From: Stemphylium vesicarium
Lineage: Eukaryota; Ascomycota; Dothideomycetes; Pleosporales; Pleosporaceae
DNA: 64,000 nucleotides
NCBI GenBank assembly: GCA_004380135.1
Contig: QXCR01000009.1
Location: 124,001-188,000, forward strand
Direction: 5' to 3'
Shown here one piece after another: positions 12,459 to 24,918 of this stretch (position 1 is its first letter; every line of letters begins with the position of its first letter). The position numbers and the translations under genes are program-made. Under the pieces are notes generated by a model. It did not search any database and was not told the DNA's origin. It saw only the letters and a program-made list of their open reading frames with translations.

Positions 12459-13502
12459 TCAGATTTTCGCCACTCTAAGCAACACGTCCCTTGCCTCTTT
12501 CCGCATCTTCTCCACAATCTCCCTTGCGTTCTCCACCTCCTTCACCAACCCCACACCCGTTCCCGCCCAAATCGCCGCGCGCCCTTGCTGACCAGTCTTG
12601 TAACCCTTGTCCTCCGCCCCAACAGCTTCGCTATGCAGTCTCTGTATGTCTTCTAAACTCATTCCATTCGCAAAATCCTTGTGGCTCTGCGCGACCAAAC
12701 CACGCCCATCGTAAAGCTCCGGCCAGATGTTTGGGCCCCGCAATTGATCAAATAGCTTTGAGCGCGTGGTAACTTGCCCGCCATCCCGCGCTTCCAACAC
12801 CGCAGCCTGGTAGACAGGATGCACCTTCACCTCTTTCGACGCGAGGAACCGCGTCCCCATCACCACACCATGTGCACCGAGCGTGAGAGCAGCCGCGACA
12901 CCGCGTCCATCCGCGATACCACCCGACGTCACAAGCGGAATGTGAGACAGCCCCTCCGCAGCAAACGCATCCAAAGTTTCCGGCAGCAGTGACACAATCG
13001 ACGCGCCTTTCTCGAAACCATGGCCACCAGCATCCGCGCCCTGCAAACAGAGCACATCCGGTTCCGCTGTCTTCGCAACATGTAACGCCGCAGCCACACT
13101 GCCTAGCTGGATCCAAACTTTGCTCTCCGGCGACGCCTGCCTCACCGCCGTAACCCACTCCTTGTACTCATCCAGCTCTTTTGGTACAAAAAGCCATACC
13201 ACCGCCGGTCTGTACTTCTCAATCACAGGCAAAACCTCCTCCATCTTTGTGACGAAGGGCAGGAACCCCACACCGATCGGTAGCGTCCCCGGCGCCGAAG
13301 TCAAGGAGCTGTCCTTGAGTGTCTCAACAGCGATTTCGATTTCCGCTCCTAGTTCCTGCATGCTAAACGCGCTGCCTATCATGCCCAAACCGCCCGCATG
13401 AGAGACAGCTGAAGCTAGCTTGCCGCCTGCGAAACCGGCCATGGGGGCGTTGACGATGAGGGGCGTGGTAGTCCATGGGAGGTGTTCTTTCAGTGTCGCC
13501 AT
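12459..13502 (-). CDS. Nitronate monooxygenase (2-nitropropane dioxygenase family)
   Basis: FMN-dependent enzyme that oxidises alkyl nitronates to carbonyl compounds and nitrite. The frame gives 347 aa in a single exon starting at the ATG at 13502, the usual length. The TIM-barrel begins with the conserved segment NAPMAGFAGGKLASAVSHAG, followed by GGLGMIG. Other family marks are GADAGGHG (catalytic His region), VTSGGIADGRG and GAHGVVMGTRF (phosphate/FMN binding). There is no targeting signal, so it is probably cytosolic or peroxisomal. The last three residues AKI are not a classical PTS1. It stands alone here, with no link to a nitro-compound pathway. Confidence 0.92.
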   Translation of the reverse strand: MATLKEHLPWTTTPLIVNAPMAGFAGGKLASAVSHAGGLGMIGSAFSMQELGAEIEIAVETLKDSSLTSAPGTLPIGVGFLPFVTKMEEVLPVIEKYRPAVVWLFVPKELDEYKEWVTAVRQASPESKVWIQLGSVAAALHVAKTAEPDVLCLQGADAGGHGFEKGASIVSLLPETLDAFAAEGLSHIPLVTSGGIADGRGVAAALTLGAHGVVMGTRFLASKEVKVHPVYQAAVLEARDGGQVTTRSKLFDQLRGPNIWPELYDGRGLVAQSHKDFANGMSLEDIQRLHSEAVGAEDKGYKTGQQGRAAIWAGTGVGLVKEVENAREIVEKMRKEARDVLLRVAKI

Positions 13503-13889
13503 TTTGGGATCAAAACTCTGATGTACGGAGAAGAACTTGGGTTAAAGAAAGAAAAAAGTGCTGACTTGATCAAGGGATTGCGTGACGAATGTGGATGCAG
13601 GTAAGCGGCACGCTTTGTCACCCATGTGAATGGCTTACATCACAGCGGAACCTACTACGCGTTTACACATGGGCTGCGGATGATGATGGTACATGTCTTC
13701 CGTGCCAGACGGAGACTAGGCGGAACGTGGAGTTGCTTGCGAGTCGCTGGATGTAGCCTCGTTCTACGGCGAATTGTGGGTTGCAGGATATGTGCCCCGC
13801 ACTGCCCCGCCCCCCATCAAGATACTGGTATAAAAGATTAACAACGAGGTATATAGTAGCGTTAATCTGTGAAATCATTATCAAAATCC
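13503..13889. other. Intergenic between nitronate monooxygenase and tRNA-Val
   Basis: Contains the promoter of the minus-strand monooxygenase gene and the 5' flank of the tRNA. Nothing else seen. Confidence 0.5.
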
Positions 13890-13974
13890 GGCTCGGTGGT
13901 GTAGTTGGTTATCACGTTCGCCTCACATCTGTGCAGCACGCGAAAGGTCGCGAGTTCGAGCCTCGCTTGAGTCA
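13890..13974 (+). tRNA. tRNA-Val (anticodon CAC) with an 11-nt intron
   Basis: Cloverleaf read by eye: acceptor GGCTCGG pairs with TTGAGTC (three G-U pairs), D arm GTGTAGTTGGTTATCAC, anticodon stem TTCGC/GCGAA with loop CTCACA/C, and T arm GCGAG-TTCGAGC-CTCGC; discriminator A. The 11 nt after position 37 are removed as the intron. Internal A and B boxes are intact. Confidence 0.9.
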
Positions 13975-14163
13975 ATTGTTTTTTGCCTTTGCGGCGTACA
14001 CATTCCACGCTCTGGAGAAGGAGACGTTTCTTTTTTGCTGACGGGATGCCATGTCCCGTACCGTCGCAGGTGAGAACTAAAGCATTAGGCAAGTCTTCAG
14101 ATGATAGGGTTCAGAAGAAAAATATTCAATTCATTTCGTACCCTCCTACGCGCAATATCCACC

Positions 14164-15812
14164 CTAAGCCTGAAAGTCCATACCCAGAACCCACGGCCTC
14201 CTCCTTTCCAGGTCCAACACCATCTGCCCAAACAGTCCGTTTGCCCAGGAAAACCACTGTCGCGACCAAACCCCCTCCTGCCTCGCATGTACACTCTCAT
14301 GCATCAAGCCCAGTCCATCCGTACTCTGCAGCAACCATCTCAGATTTCTCTTAATCTCCTCGTCATCCTCGCTGGTCAAGATGACCATGATGAGAGCCAT
14401 GGGCCACGGTCTCCCTGGCAGCGTATGCGGGCTGCCCACACCCGTGATCACAGGCCCTACGGCATAATAAGAATTATCACGAGAAAGTATCTTATTGCGT
14501 GTATTCGAGTAAATCGGATCGTGGTTCGTCGTGTACCCCAGAAAGGGGGCCGAGAGTAACGACGGAACATTCGGATCGTCCATTACATTCGCGGAGCCGT
14601 AGCCGTCGACTTCGTAAGCGTATATTTTGCCGTACTTGGGGTCGTTGACGATGCCGTGTTTCTCGATGCCGCGGTTTATGCCCGTGCTCATGTCGCGCAT
14701 CCGGGTTGTGACGTTTAGGTTGTTGGGGCTGGAAGGGGAGAGAGATTCAATGCGCGCCATTATTGCTGAGGAGGTGTTGAGGGCGGAGGAGAACATCATG
14801 TTCGAGGGGATTAGGTACTGGTATGTACATGCGTCGTCACTGGGGCGGTGGAAGGAGCGTATGAGGCCGATGTTGCCTTTGTGCGGGCTGCCGTTACATT
14901 CATTGATTGGTGTGCCGCCGTAGGGTGCGCAATAGGTATAGGGCGTGTGCTGCCATTCACCTTCTTCGGTATAGCTATCGATCATCATGCTCTGTGCTGT
15001 GTTCAACACTACTTCGACTGCTTTCGTCCAGTTGCTGGCGTTTTGGAAGAAGTCGTAATCGTGCGTTGCAATTACGTAGTCGGTGGAGAGCTGGAGGAAA
15101 GAAGCCAGAGAATCGAGCTCCCACTGGCAAGAGAACACTTTGAAGTAGTCGTATGGCGGGGTGATGCGATCGCTGTTTCTGCTACTCTTGTGCGGTATGC
15201 CACTCTCTGCAGGGGCTTGGAAAGCGTTGCAAAAAGCATTTTCGAGAATGTAGCGTGCCTGTAGATTGATCGCTCCACGGAACAGACTCGCGATGCTATC
15301 TGGACTGGAGTCTTTCTTCAACACTGATGTGTAGGCTTGCAGTTGGTTGGCAGAGTCACGAAGCCACATGGCTTCAATGTCGCCGGTGATGACAAAAGTC
15401 AGTTCTTCGGGCTTCAGACTCATGTGAGGGCCATCTAGCTCGTTCAAGGCACTTGTCGAATTTGACAATCCTTGCCAGGCAATTGTGGTGTCCAGTGTAC
15501 TTGGCCAGGCATTCTCGAATAACTTTCTTAGGTTAGTTGCAATCTTGCAGAGACTTGATGTAGCCATACCCGGAACAGGTCAGGATCTTTGATGACATCA
15601 CGTAACCGCTCAATCGTATCCTCAACTTCGGGAGAGTAGAATGTCCTGCACGGCGCAATAGGTCTCGCATAACTCAAGTTCCACTTGCCCTCGGTGAAAG
15701 GTTCATGGCCTCGGGCTGCGTAGTTCTGGTAGAGCGGACACTGAGCGCTTGACAGGGATGCCAGAAGAAGCGAGGCCCAGGGGAGAAGGCCCTTTACGCC
15801 CGACAGCCGCAT
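14164..15812 (-). CDS. Secreted GH125 exo-alpha-1,6-mannosidase
   Basis: Glycoside hydrolase of family 125 (formerly DUF1237), which removes alpha-1,6-linked mannose from fungal glycans (family knowledge). The product is 533 aa from exons 15570-15812 and 14164-15522; the 47-bp intron joins ..KDPDLFR/LFENAWPSTLDTT.. in phase 0. Residues 1-23 form a signal peptide with an SSA cleavage site. Conserved blocks are GDIEAMWLRDSANQL, FKVFSCQWELDSLASF, PSNMMFSSAL, VDGYGSANVMDDPNVPSLLSAP and GPVITGVGSPHT, in the usual order for the family. The chain ends with WFSWANGLFGQMVLDLE, so it is full length. The in-frame ATG at 15812 was chosen because it starts the signal peptide. Confidence 0.92.
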
Positions 15813-16231
15813 GACGCGGGTGGAGAGCGGGCCGAGAGTCGCAAGGCAGGCTACCAATACAGCGGAAAAGATAGTGGCTAGAGAACGATACCAACAGAAT
15901 GAGAATAGTGTGAGGATTTTGTCGTCGCGCGCGATGTCTCAGGTGATAGGTGTCGAGGCTAAGCCAAGCCGGCACGAGCCACAAACTTTCGGCAGCAACG
16001 GCTAGTGGCACTACTGATGGTGGATCCAAAAAGGAAAGAGGGAACTAGTCAGGTTGAATATAAGAAGGTGGTATTGGCTGAACTCCGCCAGAAGCAGAGA
16101 ATTACCAAGGGTATTTGGTGTATTCATATAATTAGATTGTTTGCCGAGAGATGTCTGGTCGCGTGCAGGTACACGCAGAAGTGGATGCACACAAGCACTG
16201 ACTCGGACGATTTCTGATATAGAGCTTTGTT
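15813..16231. other. Intergenic
   Basis: Upstream region of the GH125 gene and downstream region of COG4. No gene seen. Confidence 0.5.
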
Positions 16232-18620
16232 TTAGCCCTTGACGATAGCTCTCACCCTCTTCCTCTCCTCTGTGTCTAGGACCCAGGGTATTCCCGATTC
16301 GCCCGTAGTGTCGTCTGCAACCTCGTCGAATTCGTCGTCTTCCATGTTTAGGATCAGGGTCATTTGCGTGCATTTTTGGAAAGCATCGCGGAGTGAATAC
16401 GCGCCACCACTGGTAGCCGCTGTGATGATACCAGAAATGTCACGTTCAAGCCGTACTGCGCCAAGCTCGTTGACCCTTCCGTAGTAGCTTCTAATGCGCT
16501 TTTCTAGTGCCGAGGCGAGATAGTTGAGGCCCAGGGCAAGGAGACGATCGAAGTTTGCAGAAGTCAGGATACGCTTTATGGGCCGAATCACTACTCCCCA
16601 GCCGCGGTCGAAGCGCGACTTGACGATATCTGCGTCTTCTGGCTCTTCATCGTCGTTTGCGTCCTCATCATCGGGATCATACTTGATATCGCGGAATGCC
16701 TCGGCCAGAATCGGCCGAATGCGAGGCTTGAGGACGTTGGAGAACAAGACAGTGATGCCGTCGTTGAGTAAATCGCCGCTCTTGGATGCGAATGCCTTCT
16801 CCATTGACTTGAGCGTGTTCTCAACATAGGTCGCATCGTGTCCAAAGGGGAAGAGGTCGAGCAAAGGGGAATGCGGTTCTTCTTCACCAGGCTGGGGCTG
16901 AGTGCGCAACTGCTGTTGGACTATGCGTTTGACATAGTCATTGGCGATGTCGAGGTTGTTAATCAAAACTAAGAAAGCGATGACCTTGTCCTCTGGGGGC
17001 AGTCCACCCTGTATAACAGGCTTCGGATAACTTTCGTCTCGCATCTTCCTCTGTATCATGCCGATGAACTCAGCGCCCAGGATATGGCTTACCGCGGGTA
17101 CGACACTGGATACAACAGCTCGTTGCGAGGTTGCTAGCGTTCTTTGGAGGACCTGATTGACAATATACATGACATCGTCAACGGCAGATGTGATGAATGG
17201 CGGGTTGGCTCCGAGGGGCTTGTTCGGGTTCAGGGTGAGGTCTGACGGGGATTCGTCCAGCTGGAAAGCCTTCTCTACCGACCGACGGAAAAAGAAGGTG
17301 GTCATGGCATTGACGGGCTCGATGAGGTGGCTATTCACTTTCTTATGGAGATTGCTTGTTGCTAAGAAATCAGGCATCACCAGGCCATAGTCGATACGCT
17401 CTTCGGGCTCGGAGGGCTGCACGCATGAGCAAACGATGACAATGATTGTATTTTGTACTTACTGCACACTTGTCGGAAAGGAACCGTGCATATAGTGCAT
17501 AGCGCCCCAAGATGAGCGCACCTTCTCCAAGCAGGCCATCAATCTCCTTCATGTCTACGCCCTCATCTTCACTAGTGCGTGGCACGCCGTTGGCTGGTGA
17601 ACTAGAACGAGGTGTCCCAGAAGCAGGCTTCTGTGCTGGGAGGAAGCTCTGAACTAGGAATGAAAAGGCATAAGACTTGATGTCGGTCAGCTTGCGGTCG
17701 ATGTGACGTTCCTCGTGCCAAGTGTCCAGCACAATGCCGCCCTGCACGTCAGCTTCAATTTGTAAACGCTCAATGACTTTCTGCATCATGCCTGGGCCGT
17801 AGTGACGTTCTACTAGCGGTTCATGTCCGTCTACAATCTGCGCAATGTGCTCAAAGAGCTTTGTGATGGTGTTGCCATAGAAGAAGCCTTCGCTTCTTTG
17901 TGCGGGTGCAGCCGAATTGAAGTTTGTACGTGCGCGCGCAGCAACACCCTGACAGACATATCGGCCGTATGCATCCAATCCCACATCCGTCCGTCCGATC
18001 AAGGGGAAGAGCTTGAAGAACCTCGTCACCTTGGAGCCGTCGCCTTCTTTAGCGGCCTTTTCGAATTCGCGCAAGAAGAGGCCACATAATGACTCAGCAG
18101 CAGCGTCGAGAGTGACCCGTGGGGGGTCCGGCACCTCGGCAGTAGGGACTATTTCCTCTGCGAAGCTGCCATTGACAACTTCCTCAGGTATCTTTGCAGC
18201 CCGGCTTAGGTACCCCGCGGCAGTTTCCCAATCTTGGGGCGCACCCATGGATCCATGCACGCCCAAGACGCATGCCTTTAGTTCCGCCACCTGCTCAACC
18301 ACCTCCAGTGTCGCCTTCACGTTGGACTGCTCCTGATCTAACCGCTTGACGGCGCTCGAGATTCGGTTCGCAGTCGAGGCGGCGTCGGAGAGCATGCCAT
18401 TGCTGATGGCTCGCGTATTCACCGCCTGCGTAACGAGGTGGGCGCGGAGCAGATCGAGGCGACCGAGTTCGCGCGAGAGGTCCTTCTGGGAGGCTACGAG
18501 GGCGTTTAATCGCTGGGTGACGCTCGCTTCCTGGTCGTGCAATTGGCTGAGGGCCTCATGAATCTGAGCCACGCTGGCAGCGGCGAAAATATCCTGGGGT
18601 TCGGTGATATCGACAGCCAT
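16232..18620 (-). CDS. COG4: Conserved oligomeric Golgi complex subunit 4
   Basis: Subunit of the COG tethering complex, which acts on the cytosolic face of the Golgi in retrograde vesicle traffic. The protein is 780 aa, close to the usual length of metazoan COG4. Exons are 17463-18620 and 16232-17416; the 46-bp intron splits ..FLSDKCA/PSEPEER.. in phase 0. The N-terminus (about 20-125) is an amphipathic coiled coil typical of COG subunits; the central part carries RFFKLFPLIGR.D and YGRYVCQGVA, and the C-terminus ends at a helical region with acidic runs. The in-frame ATG at 18620 is used; a GTG further upstream is not a credible start. Divergent from the NIPA gene. Confidence 0.92.
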
Positions 18621-19402
18621 GCTCGGGCATGCGATGGAACGCGACGGTACAGGTGCAGACACGAAAAGAAGGTGAATGGTGTTCTTTGGCTGTGGGCGCG
18701 TTGATCATCTATTTCGGGAGCTGCAGCTGTCAAGCGTTGGTGGACATCGGCGCCGATCGCTTGGCCAGTGACGTCTTACTCCTACAAGGCCCCATCCATG
18801 CTTGCGGCCGTTGCCCCTGCAGCAAGATTACTTGTTGATGGCCCGGGTACGAAACATTACACCCTGCGCCGTTGTTGTTAGTTTCTTTTTCCCAGTTTCC
18901 CAGACTCCTCTATGAACAGAGTTCTGCATACTCTCACTTTTTGGTCGTAGCAAAGCGTTCGGTTCAGCCCCCATCAGCAGGCGTGTAAACACGACCCAGT
19001 CCCGTGCATCTAGACCACGCACCACGATTACGCACCAGCGGCCCGCATTCAACCCCGAAACTGCGCCTTCCTCGTACACGTAGCAATACGGCGCTTCACC
19101 CTCCGCGCCTTCCCTCTCCTCCTCTGCGACTTCTCTCTGCAAGTGCGCCTTCCTCGCCCTCTTTCCCGCCGCCGTGTTCTGGACCCCGTCCAAACACACT
19201 TCCCAAACCGTCCTTGCCGCGGCACACGACGCTCGAGACCCCTCCACGTGCAGCCTCGTGCACATAGCCGCCCAGAATTGAAGTCGCGCAAATATCATTC
19301 ATGTCTTCGCGATAAGCAGACTCTCCCAACCCCGCATACCCACGACGTCGAGTCGCCGGTGCGCTAGCACTGCGTAGCATCCACTGCGATCCACACCAAG
19401 CC
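18621..19402. promoter_or_regulatory. Divergent intergenic region COG4 / NIPA
   Basis: 782 bp between divergent starts, containing both promoters and 5' leaders. The upper half is pyrimidine-rich on the plus strand towards the NIPA start. No motif could be named. Confidence 0.4.
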
Positions 19403-21622
19403 ATGGACTCGACCGCACACCTCCTCCAAGCCGCTCATGAACTACACTCCCGCTCTGGGGGCATGGGCGGAGAGACCGGCACTCGCCCGGCATCCTATAA
19501 AATTATTGGTCTGGTTTTGGCTATAGCGTCGGGTGTCTTTATCGGATCCTCGTTTGTCATCAAGAAGCATGGGCTCTTACAGGCGAACAAGAAGTACAAC
19601 GAAGAGGCAGGAGAAGGCTATGGGTACCTCAAGAATGCCTGGTGGTGGCTGGGTATGACACTCATGATTGTTGGAGAAATATGGTACAGAACACTCAGAG
19701 GCATGTTGTACGAATGCTCCGCTAACTTCCGGACAGTAATCTTGTCGCATACGCCTTTACCGATGCTATCCTCGTTACCCCCATGGGCGCACTGTCTGTC
19801 GTCATATGCGCCATCCTCTCCACTATATTCTTGAAGGAACGCCTGAGTTTCGTGGGAAAAGTGGGATGTTTCAACTGCATCGTCGGCTCCGTCGTAATCG
19901 CTGTCAACGCTCCCGAACAGTCATCCGTCGCGCGCATTCAGGACATGAAGAAATGGGTCATTGCGCCCGGCTTTCTTAGTTACGCTGGCGTTATAATAGT
20001 GGCATGTGTCATTATCGCTTTCTGGCTTGGACCCAAATACGGAAAGAAGTCCATGATGGTCTACATTACCATCTGCAGTTTGATTGGAGGTCTGAGTGTT
20101 GTCGCGACCCAAGGTCTCGGTGCTGCTGTAGTCGCCCAGGCTTCTGGCACGTACGGCGGGCAGTTTAAGGAATGGTTCCTTTACGTGTTGCTCGTGTTCG
20201 TGGTAGTGACGCTACTAACGGAGATTATCTTTCTAAACGTAAGTCGATCATCATCTTGGCCTATGGAGAATACTAAGCTTTGCCTAGAAAGCACTAAACC
20301 TGTTCAATGCTGCATTGGTAACACCGACCTACTACGTCTTCTTTACCTCTGCCACCATTGTCACCTCGGCAGTTTTGTTCCAAGGTTTCAAAGGTACACC
20401 TCTCCAGATCGTCACCGTCATCATGGGTTTCCTGCAGATTTGTTCTGGCGTTGTCTTGTTGCAACTATCCAAATCAGCCAAGGACGTTCCCGACTCGGCC
20501 GTCTTCAAGGGAGATCTCGACCAAGTACGGACTGTTGGCGAAATGGAAGAGCCAGAATACGAGCCCCGAGCCGACACACTCCGTGGAGGCGCTGCTATCC
20601 TCAGATCACTATCAAAGGCAAGATCACACAAGGAACTCAGCGAGGCCCGAAAGATCCAAGAAGAGCACATGGAGCCAATCGGCGAAGGCGAGCAAGTCGA
20701 GTTCGACGGTCTCCGCAGGCGGAGAACTGTCCTGGACCCCAACCGGCCACCATCCCGCAGCGCCACTATCATACGTACGAAGACGATACACCCCCCTCTC
20801 GGAATGTCACAATTCCCCACCGACGACTCTGACGACGACAACGACAGCTTCCACCCCGGCTTCTTCCAACGCCTAAGATCACGCGGAAAATCGACCAGCA
20901 GCCGGGGCAGCTCCCACGTGCCACCCGTCCCCAGCATGGGCATGCAGACCCTCCCATCGATACCCCAAAACGACGGGCACTCTGACCGCGGATCCGACAC
21001 TGGATCCTACAAAATGACCATGACACAAGACACGTCCTACAAGCCGCTCTCAGACTCGCACATCCACTTCGCTTCCCTCCCCGACCCACCACGACACCAC
21101 GACCGCCAAGACTCATCTTCCTCCTCGCTCGCTCCCCCGCGCGCCCCGGGTCAAACCGCCAAACGCCAGTTCTCCTTCACCAACGTCTTCGGTCGCAACA
21201 GCAGACCGGACTCCATGGGCGAAGCCTCATCCAGCAGCGCTTCCCACAAACCGCGACCAACCAGCCGCCACAGCCGCAAGTCCAGCCGTGACGGCAAAAG
21301 CGGTAGCATCACCGCCACCGAAGAAGAAAGACTCGGTCTCGTAAAAGGCGATTCTACAAACCTCCTCCCCATCATCAGTCGCGGTAGCGATGAGCTGGCG
21401 GGACCACCTGGCTACACGGATGACTGGGATGTGATTCGCACTGATAGTCCCGGCTACGAGGAGTTCGAATCTACACCCGCGTCGGCAGTGGCGCCGGTGG
21501 GTGCGAGGAGTCCGGTTAAGCCGCCCATACGCAGGGTTAGTACCGACATGGATGATTTCAGTCCGAGAGGAGACAAGGATTTTGAAAAGGGGGCTGGGGG
21601 GAGTGCTGGGGCTTATTTGTAA
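19403..21622 (+). CDS. NIPA-family magnesium transporter (DUF803)
   Basis: Membrane protein of the NIPA/Mg2+ transporter family (EamA-like fold), 705 aa. Exons are 19403-19683, 19737-20238 and 20288-21622; introns of 53 and 49 bp have clear branch sites (GCTAAC in the first). Residues about 35-365 carry the family signature: IIGLVLAIASGVFIGSSFVI, VAYAFTDAILVTPMGALSV, a conserved KERL loop, FLSYAGVIIVACVIIAFWLG and ALVTPTYYVFFTSATIVTSA, consistent with nine membrane helices. The remaining 340 residues are a polar, Ser/Pro-rich cytosolic tail, long for the family but common in filamentous fungi. Substrate assigned from the family. Confidence 0.9.
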
Positions 21623-22220
21623 GACAGCCAGGGAAGGGGTTCTTTTGCCCCGTGTAAGAGGAGGGTTTGTTGTTTTATCTTGTGCTTCTGTGTGTATATC
21701 TTAGGTTTGCAGGCAGGCAGGGGCTTTCAGGCTCGCCGTTTGCTTTTGGTTTGGTTCTGGTATTCCTTCTCCCTCCTTCTCTCTGTATGGTCGTTGAGCG
21801 AAAGCGTCCTTTTTCGGCTCCACTTTCTTGGATGTCGTTTTCTTGCATAGTCGGCGGCGCTGTTTGGGAAGGCTGTATGAGGCACCCATGTTGCCTGTAT
21901 GGATGGACAATGAGTGATTGGCGGACGTTAATGAGTACACTGGTTATTTTCTGCACACACGAAAGAAAAGAATGACGGGGTGATCTTTTTTCGGGAGCAA
22001 AGATGTATATACATAGATGAACGTATGTAGTCCGCGCGTGCGACGACCAAGAAGGAAATAAACACGGTCGAGAGAAAAGATATGTAGTAAATATAAAGGA
22101 AATTACAAATGTTCAAAAAGTTGTATAAACTCTGTCACGCAGCCGTCCAAGTTAGTAAATTCAAAGGATATTATTGTAAAGAGATGCTTGTACACGACGA
22201 TGGAAAACGAAACTGCTTTA
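21623..22220. other. Convergent 3' region NIPA / ATG7
   Basis: Two 3' untranslated regions facing each other. AT-rich around 22000-22180, no gene seen. Confidence 0.5.
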
Positions 22221-24529
22221 TTACAACATTTCACCCTCTTCATCTATCCCGCCTTCGTCCCCCTCGTCCCATTCCACATCTGCCGCAGCCTCATCAGCTC
22301 GCCTCTGCACCTCTTTCAGCCCACTCATCTCCTCGACCCATCCACGCTCATTCAGTGCTTTTTGTACAAAACCCCACGGATCAGCATTGTACGCTTCAAT
22401 CACCTTGTCGCTACAGGCTGAGCAACTGTCAAAGGGTTTGCCCTCGACTTGGAGGTTGGAGAAGGTAGAGAGGTAGCCACGGATGGTGTGAGGAATGGTA
22501 CCGAGGGGGTGCTGGAAGGGAGGTGGGAGAGAGGGGTGAGACGATGTGGGAGCTACTGTGGTGGACGGCTTGTTTTGTTTGGAGGGAGGTGGTGCATTGG
22601 CTTTCGAGGGGTGTTGGAGGATTGACATGAGGAGTTCAACGAGGAGACTGGACGCAAGAGGTGCGACACCGGGGCGGGTGACTGTGCATTGTTGATCGAG
22701 AGTTGCGTTGCTCAGCGACTATGTTCTTGTTAGCGAGGAGATAATCGTATCGACTTTGGCACGGTATCACTTACGTCTGCGGGTGCAACGACATCGTTGC
22801 AAAAGTAGCATCCCAACTCGACTTCGCCCTCTTTTGCTGCCTTCAGGCCATGTCGCATGACGACGTAGGTATCGAAACCGAGCGCTGCGTTCAGAACAAT
22901 CTTGCCTTGAGCCTTGCCCATTACAGTCGGCAGCCATCTACTCTCTCGTGTATCCATAAGTAAGAAAATCGCGTCGTGCTCCGCGATCAGTCTTTGTAGC
23001 TTTCCAAACTCGATCTTCGTCTTCGCGCTATCGGTCATCGGATGTCCTAACATAGGAACCTCCATGACATGGCCTTGTGCCTCGACACCTGGGTATATCT
23101 CTTCTAAAGCCTCTGCAGCTCTCTCGGCTTTCTTTGCTCCGCCTTGAAGACAGTCTTTGAAGTCGAAGAGCGGCTGGCGTACAGGATTCGAGAAGCTGAC
23201 CGTAGCATTATCGATGAAGGTGATTTTCCTGACGCCCCATCCCATCAGTGTTCGCGAGACATATGTGCCCAGCGTGCCCGCTCCAAGCAACAAGCACTTG
23301 CAGTTCTTGATGACATCCAAGTCGATTGTAGGTGCTATACGCCACTTGATCAACTTGAGGTTGAGGTCCACGGCCTGGTCTGCCAATTTCCTCTCGTCCA
23401 TGTATTCCGACAGGTCAACATTACGAGAAGTAAGCTTCCCGGTTTCGGTGCGTTCCCAACCAGTGACCTTGGGTAGTGGTGGTGTTTGCGGACCAGTGTT
23501 TGTGCGTTCCAGCATGGGCGATACTGGAGCGGTGTCGGCGTCTGGCTCGGAATGTAGCTGCAGAATCAGGGAGTTGGATTGGTCGCGGCGCATGTGGGTG
23601 TCGCGGTAACATAGAATCTGGGCATCGCGCAAGTTCCATCGATGTCTTATGAGAATGAGCAAGTTGCGAAGCGGCCATCCCGGGTTCGTTTCGTATGTAG
23701 AAGGGTCTGCGAAGCAGATGAAGCGGTCCTGGCTGTCAACCTTGTCGAAGAAGCCCTTTTCATAAGATTCGAGCCTGCCGACGCCCCAGGTGTAGCCAAA
23801 CTCCTCTAGTGGCGAGACGGGAGTTTTCGGTCTCTCTTCCGGGTCGCCGCCTCCGCGTATACGCTTCGCTAGGAAGAAGCCCCTTTGCCGTACGTCGGAG
23901 CTGTACCTCCACGTCTGTACCGCATCTACCAGATAGGTAGTCTCTCTTGCGTGTAGCCTTGTAATGTCACCAATCTGTTTCCACGGTGGATCCGACTGTA
24001 TCGCGGGGAAGCCGAAATGGTACGTGAACTTGTATTTCTTGAGATTCGCGAAGATGATGGCGGTAAAGGACGAGAGGAGGGAGGGGCATTCGTAGATGGA
24101 GCCGTCGTGGATAGCGTCCCATATCTACAGGAATAAGCAAGCTGCTTGGCATGTAAGACTGCTGAGGCATACCGTTTGGGCGCATCGTTCGAGTATGGCA
24201 CCGCGATCGAGGTTCTTGTAGTCTTCTATGGTGTTGCAGTTCTTGATGATGCCTTCAGCCCGACAAAACGTCGGAGGAGTGCTAAGGTACTGTTAGACAT
24301 GTCCCAAGTGCCGGATATGTATGACGTACTCATCCGATGTCAGCGCGTTTGGATGTATCTGGACGCGCATGGAGCGTGAGGAGTGCTCATTTGGGCGGAC
24401 TTCATACAAACCCAGGACCTTGCGCGCTGAGTCGTCGAGCTTGTCGTGATTAATCTTTATGTGGGCGAGAGCGGCGTAGAACTGCACGTCGACATCGCTC
24501 ATCCAGGGTGCGAACTTAAGGGCAGCCAT
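22221..24529 (-). CDS. ATG7: Ubiquitin-like modifier-activating enzyme ATG7
   Basis: E1-like enzyme of autophagy: it adenylates Atg8 and Atg12 and passes them to Atg3 and Atg10. Four exons, 24330-24529, 24173-24281, 22775-24124 and 22221-22718, with introns of 48, 48 and 56 bp, all in phase, give 718 aa. The N-terminal domain starts MAALKFAPWMSDVDVQFY and includes TPPTFCRAEGIIKN. The adenylation domain has the nucleotide loop GAGTLGTYVSRTLMGWGV, FIDNATVSFSNPVRQ, a CYFCNDV zinc pair and the catalytic cysteine in LDQQCTVTRPG. The C-terminus is acidic, ending in DEEGEML, as in other fungal Atg7 proteins. Divergent from the dCMP deaminase gene. Confidence 0.95.
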
Positions 24530-24918
24530 GGTGTATAGTGGGGGAGCTGCAGCGTCGAGGTATTGATGAGACGGCACACAAGAAAGGTGGCGGTGGGTGT
24601 AATGTCTATGATGGCTCAGCAGGCGATGAATACAGCAGTCATAGGGGCAGGGCAGATGGCGAGGCACGTGAAGATATCAAGAGCGCATGATGGTGGAGAG
24701 TGTCCTGGTGAGGCTCCAGGCGGCGGCCGCAGCTGGGCACGCTTCACCCCGCGCATGTCATGCACCCAGGCGAGCTGGCGGGGCTGCGCTAAGGCGCGTT
24801 CCTGCAGCAGCAAACGCGCTATTGGAAGCCACGGCTACACCGACAAGTCGCGACTCCATACAGAGCCTCTCTTCATATCCAACCCGCTTGGGCAGACACG
24901 TAGACGACATATATCGCT
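24530..24918. promoter_or_regulatory. Shared divergent promoter, ATG7 / dCMP deaminase
   Basis: 389 bp between the two start codons. It holds the promoters of both genes; a GC-rich core lies at about 24700-24800. No specific site recognised. Confidence 0.45.
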